This document shows positions 5,127 to 7,115 of a stretch of 7,115 nt of DNA, one piece after another; positions within the stretch are counted from its first letter, which is position 1, and each line of letters opens with the position of its first letter. The notes beneath the pieces are model-generated. The model searched no databases. It had not been told where the DNA came from and worked only from the letters and a program-made list of their open reading frames with translations. Origin of the DNA: an uncultured Eggerthellaceae bacterium (GTDB lineage Bacteria > Actinomycetota > Coriobacteriia > Coriobacteriales > Eggerthellaceae); contig CASTMW010000076.1 of the NCBI GenBank assembly GCA_949450265.1, forward strand, positions 1 to 7,115, read 5' to 3'. The translations under genes were made by a program, and so were the position numbers.

Positions 5127-7020
5127 TCACATCCAGGAACTTGGTGCGCTCCCACGTGCCCAGATCACCCTCGGAACGCTCGCGCACCGAACAACTGCGC
5201 TCTTCCACTTCCTTGTCGCCCAAGATGACCATGTACGGTATCTTCTGCTGCTGGGCCTTGGCGATCTTCACCTTCATCGGCTCGTTCTGATCGTATATCT
5301 CAACGCGACCGCCCGCGCCCTTTATCTCGCCTGCGAACTCGGCCGCCGCTTCCTTATGGCGGTCAGCGATGGGGATGACCACCGCCTGCACCGGTGCCAG
5401 CCACAGCGGCAGCGCGCCCGCATAATGCTCGATCAGGATGCCCAAGAACCGCTCGATGGACCCGAAGATGGCGCGGTGCAGCATCCATGGGCGTTGCTCG
5501 GTGTTGTCCGCCGCACGATAGGTCAGATCAAAGCGCTCGGGGAAGTTGAAGTCGATCTGCACGGTCGAGCACTGCCAGGTGCGTCCAATGGCGTCCTTCA
5601 CCTTGATGTCGATCTTCGGCCCGTAGAACGCGCCATCGCCTTCGTTGATGTCGTAGTGCAGGCCCTTGATCTCGCAAGCCTGACGCAGCGATTCGGTCGC
5701 ATGCTCCCACATGTCATCCGAGCCGATGGATTTCTCAGGACGCGTGGATATCTCCGCCTCGTATTCGAAGCCGAACGTGGTCATGATGTGCTCGACCAGA
5801 TCCAAGATGGCGCACACCTCGTCCACCACCTGCTCGCGCGTGCAGAAGATATGCGCATCATCCTGCGTGAAGCCGCGAGCGCGCAGCAGTCCATGCACCA
5901 CGCCGCTCATCTCATGCCGGTACACCGTACCGAACTCGAAGTAGCGCAGCGGCAGGTCGCGATAGGAATGCAGTTCTGACTTATACAGCATCACATGGCC
6001 TGGGCAGTTCATTGGCTTCACGCCGTATTCCGCCAAGCGCGGGTCCTCATCGGTACCCTCGTTGATGTCGAAGAAGTACATATTCTCGCCGTAGAAGTCG
6101 TAATGACCGCTCATCTTCCATACGTCCGCATTGTAGATATGCGGCGTGATGACCTCTTCATAGCCGCGCTCGTACAGGTCGCGGCGCAGCCATTCCTGCA
6201 TCGTGCGGATGACGCGAGCACCCTTCGGCAGGTACAGTGGCAGCCCCACGCCCGCCAGCGGGTCCATGGTGTAGATGCCCAGTTCGCGCCCCAGTTTGCG
6301 ATGGTCGCGCTTCTCGGCTTCCTCCAGCCGATGCAGGTATTCTTCCAGATCCTTCTTCTTGAAGAAGGCGGTGCCGTAGATGCGCGTCAGCATCTCGCGG
6401 TCCGAATCGCCCTTCCAATAAGCGCCCGCCGTCTTCATCAGCTTGAAGGCGCCGATCTTGCCCGCAGAGGACACATGTGGTCCGCTGCACAGGTCGATGA
6501 AGTCGCCATGGCGACGGATCGTCAGCTCAACATCTTCGGGGATGTCATCGATATGCTCCAGCTTCAGGCGCTGGTCGGCGAACAGGCGCTTCGCTTCGTC
6601 GCGCGTCACCACCTCGCGCACGAACAGCTCGTCGCGCTTGATGATCTCTGCCATTTTCTCTTCAATGGCAGAGAAATCTTCGGGCGATATTGGACGGGGC
6701 AGCTCGAAATCGTAGAAGAAGCCGTCCTCGGTTTGCGGGCCGAAGCCGATCTGCGCCCCCGGGAAGAGCGTCTGCACAGCTTCCGCCATCACGTGGGCCG
6801 CCGAATGGCGCATGATACCCAATGCTTCCGGCGAACGCTCGGTGATGATCTCCACCGTAGCGCCGTCGGACACCTCATCGGTCAGGTCGGCGAATGCGCC
6901 GTCTATCTTGCCGCCCAGCGCTGCTCGCGCCAAGCCCGCGCCGATCGCAGCGGCCACATCAGCCACGGTCGCGCCCTGTTCAAGTTCCTTGGTCGATCCA
7001 TCTGGAAGGTTGACGATCAC
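5107..7020 (-). CDS. thrS: Threonine--tRNA ligase
   Basis: This class II synthetase charges tRNA-Thr with threonine and edits mischarged Ser-tRNA-Thr. It has 637 residues, the normal bacterial full length. The TGS domain is at about 1-60 (MIVNLPDGSTKELEQG). The editing domain has H72-x3-H76 and C178...H182 (LCSGPH). The class II core has motif 1 around 262-293, motif 2 RHEMSGVVHGLLRARGFTQ at 368-386, and motif 3 with GSIERF at 520-525. The zinc and threonine ligands C339 (MNCPGH), H390 (DDAHIF) and H516 (MLHRAI) are all present. The anticodon-binding domain runs from about 540 (LAPVQAVVIP) to the end. The GTG at 7020 is chosen because AAAGGGG lies 5 nt upstream and the protein then begins exactly at the TGS domain. 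The frame continues open upstream to the window edge, with ATGs at 7080 and 7089, but that part lacks family likeness. Confidence 0.97.
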   Translation of the reverse strand: MIVNLPDGSTKELEQGATVADVAAAIGAGLARAALGGKIDGAFADLTDEVSDGATVEIITERSPEALGIMRHSAAHVMAEAVQTLFPGAQIGFGPQTEDGFFYDFELPRPISPEDFSAIEEKMAEIIKRDELFVREVVTRDEAKRLFADQRLKLEHIDDIPEDVELTIRRHGDFIDLCSGPHVSSAGKIGAFKLMKTAGAYWKGDSDREMLTRIYGTAFFKKKDLEEYLHRLEEAEKRDHRKLGRELGIYTMDPLAGVGLPLYLPKGARVIRTMQEWLRRDLYERGYEEVITPHIYNADVWKMSGHYDFYGENMYFFDINEGTDEDPRLAEYGVKPMNCPGHVMLYKSELHSYRDLPLRYFEFGTVYRHEMSGVVHGLLRARGFTQDDAHIFCTREQVVDEVCAILDLVEHIMTTFGFEYEAEISTRPEKSIGSDDMWEHATESLRQACEIKGLHYDINEGDGAFYGPKIDIKVKDAIGRTWQCSTVQIDFNFPERFDLTYRAADNTEQRPWMLHRAIFGSIERFLGILIEHYAGALPLWLAPVQAVVIPIADRHKEAAAEFAGEIKGAGGRVEIYDQNEPMKVKIAKAQQQKIPYMVILGDKEVEERSCSVRERSEGDLGTWERTKFLDVIRAASL

Positions 7021-7025
7021 TTCTA

Positions 7026-7032
7026 CCCCTTT
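7026..7032 (-). promoter_or_regulatory. Ribosome binding site of thrS
   Basis: The minus strand reads AAAGGGG, 5 nt before the GTG at 7020. It is the reason for preferring this GTG over the in-frame ATGs at 7080 and 7089, which lack a comparable site. Confidence 0.75.
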
Positions 7033-7115
7033 CTTGCCGGGTGCGCACAAAGCACCTGCAAATGGTCTGCGCGCCGCCATGACCAGCATGCCAGCGCGTT
7101 TCGATTGGTCGGAAC
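7033..7115 (-). other. thrS upstream region, truncated by window edge
   Basis: I see no promoter, terminator or T-box signature (no TGGNACC-type antiterminator sequence) in the part of the leader present. A small possible hairpin, GGTGC pairing with GCACC around a 7-nt loop at about 7039-7055, lies just before the ribosome binding site. The in-frame extension of thrS is open through this stretch, but I do not take it as coding. Confidence 0.3.

Noticed and set aside
5356..5979. Plus-strand open frame of 207 codons opposite thrS
   Set aside because: It is fully antisense to conserved ThrRS motifs, with a composition typical of shadow frames.
7021..7089. In-frame N-terminal extension of thrS from ATG 7089 or 7080
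   Set aside because: ThrRS normally begins at the TGS domain, and the AAAGGGG placed before GTG 7020 marks the start. The extension has no family likeness, although it is open to the window edge.
7033..7115. T-box riboswitch before thrS
   Set aside because: No T-box consensus or antiterminator bulge sequence was seen in the 95 nt available, and no terminator precedes thrS. A more distant leader lies outside the window.

Overview
This window looks like an ordinary housekeeping stretch of a GC-rich bacterial chromosome. High-GC third positions, the PrmC, RF1 and ThrRS protein style, and GTG start codons suggest an actinobacterium. My tentative guess is class Coriobacteriia (Eggerthella-like relatives). 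That is an impression from protein style, not from a search. I see no mobile element, CRISPR array, tRNA, rRNA or phage gene.

Layout, left to right. Four blocks are present. (1) Positions 1-2302, minus strand: prfA (release factor 1), then prmC (its GGQ glutamine methyltransferase), then the first 49 codons of a purine nucleoside phosphorylase that runs off the left edge. The genes overlap by 1 nt or lie 2 nt apart, so this is a tight, probably translationally coupled operon. (2) Positions 2324-3713, minus strand: trxA (thioredoxin) then trxB (thioredoxin reductase), closed by a strong intrinsic terminator between trxB and prfA. (3) Positions 3915-5126, plus strand: a CPA2-type cation:proton antiporter, divergent from trxA across a 201-nt gap. 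(4) Positions 5107-7020, minus strand: complete thrS (threonyl-tRNA synthetase), whose 3' end overlaps the antiporter's 3' end by 20 nt. The 95 nt right of the thrS start hold its ribosome binding site and no other gene I can support.

How they work together: prfA and prmC form a functional pair, because PrmC methylates the GGQ glutamine of RF1. TrxB reduces TrxA with NADPH. The antiporter and thrS are independent neighbours.

I did not find a new multi-gene system. The points worth a second look are a roughly 75-residue insertion in PrmC; UAG stop codons, which RF1 reads, at both the prfA/prmC and prmC/phosphorylase junctions; a terminator hairpin ending about 20 nt before the prfA start; non-standard NADPH-motif residues in TrxB; and a Gly-Glu pair where CPA2 antiporters often carry an Asp pair.
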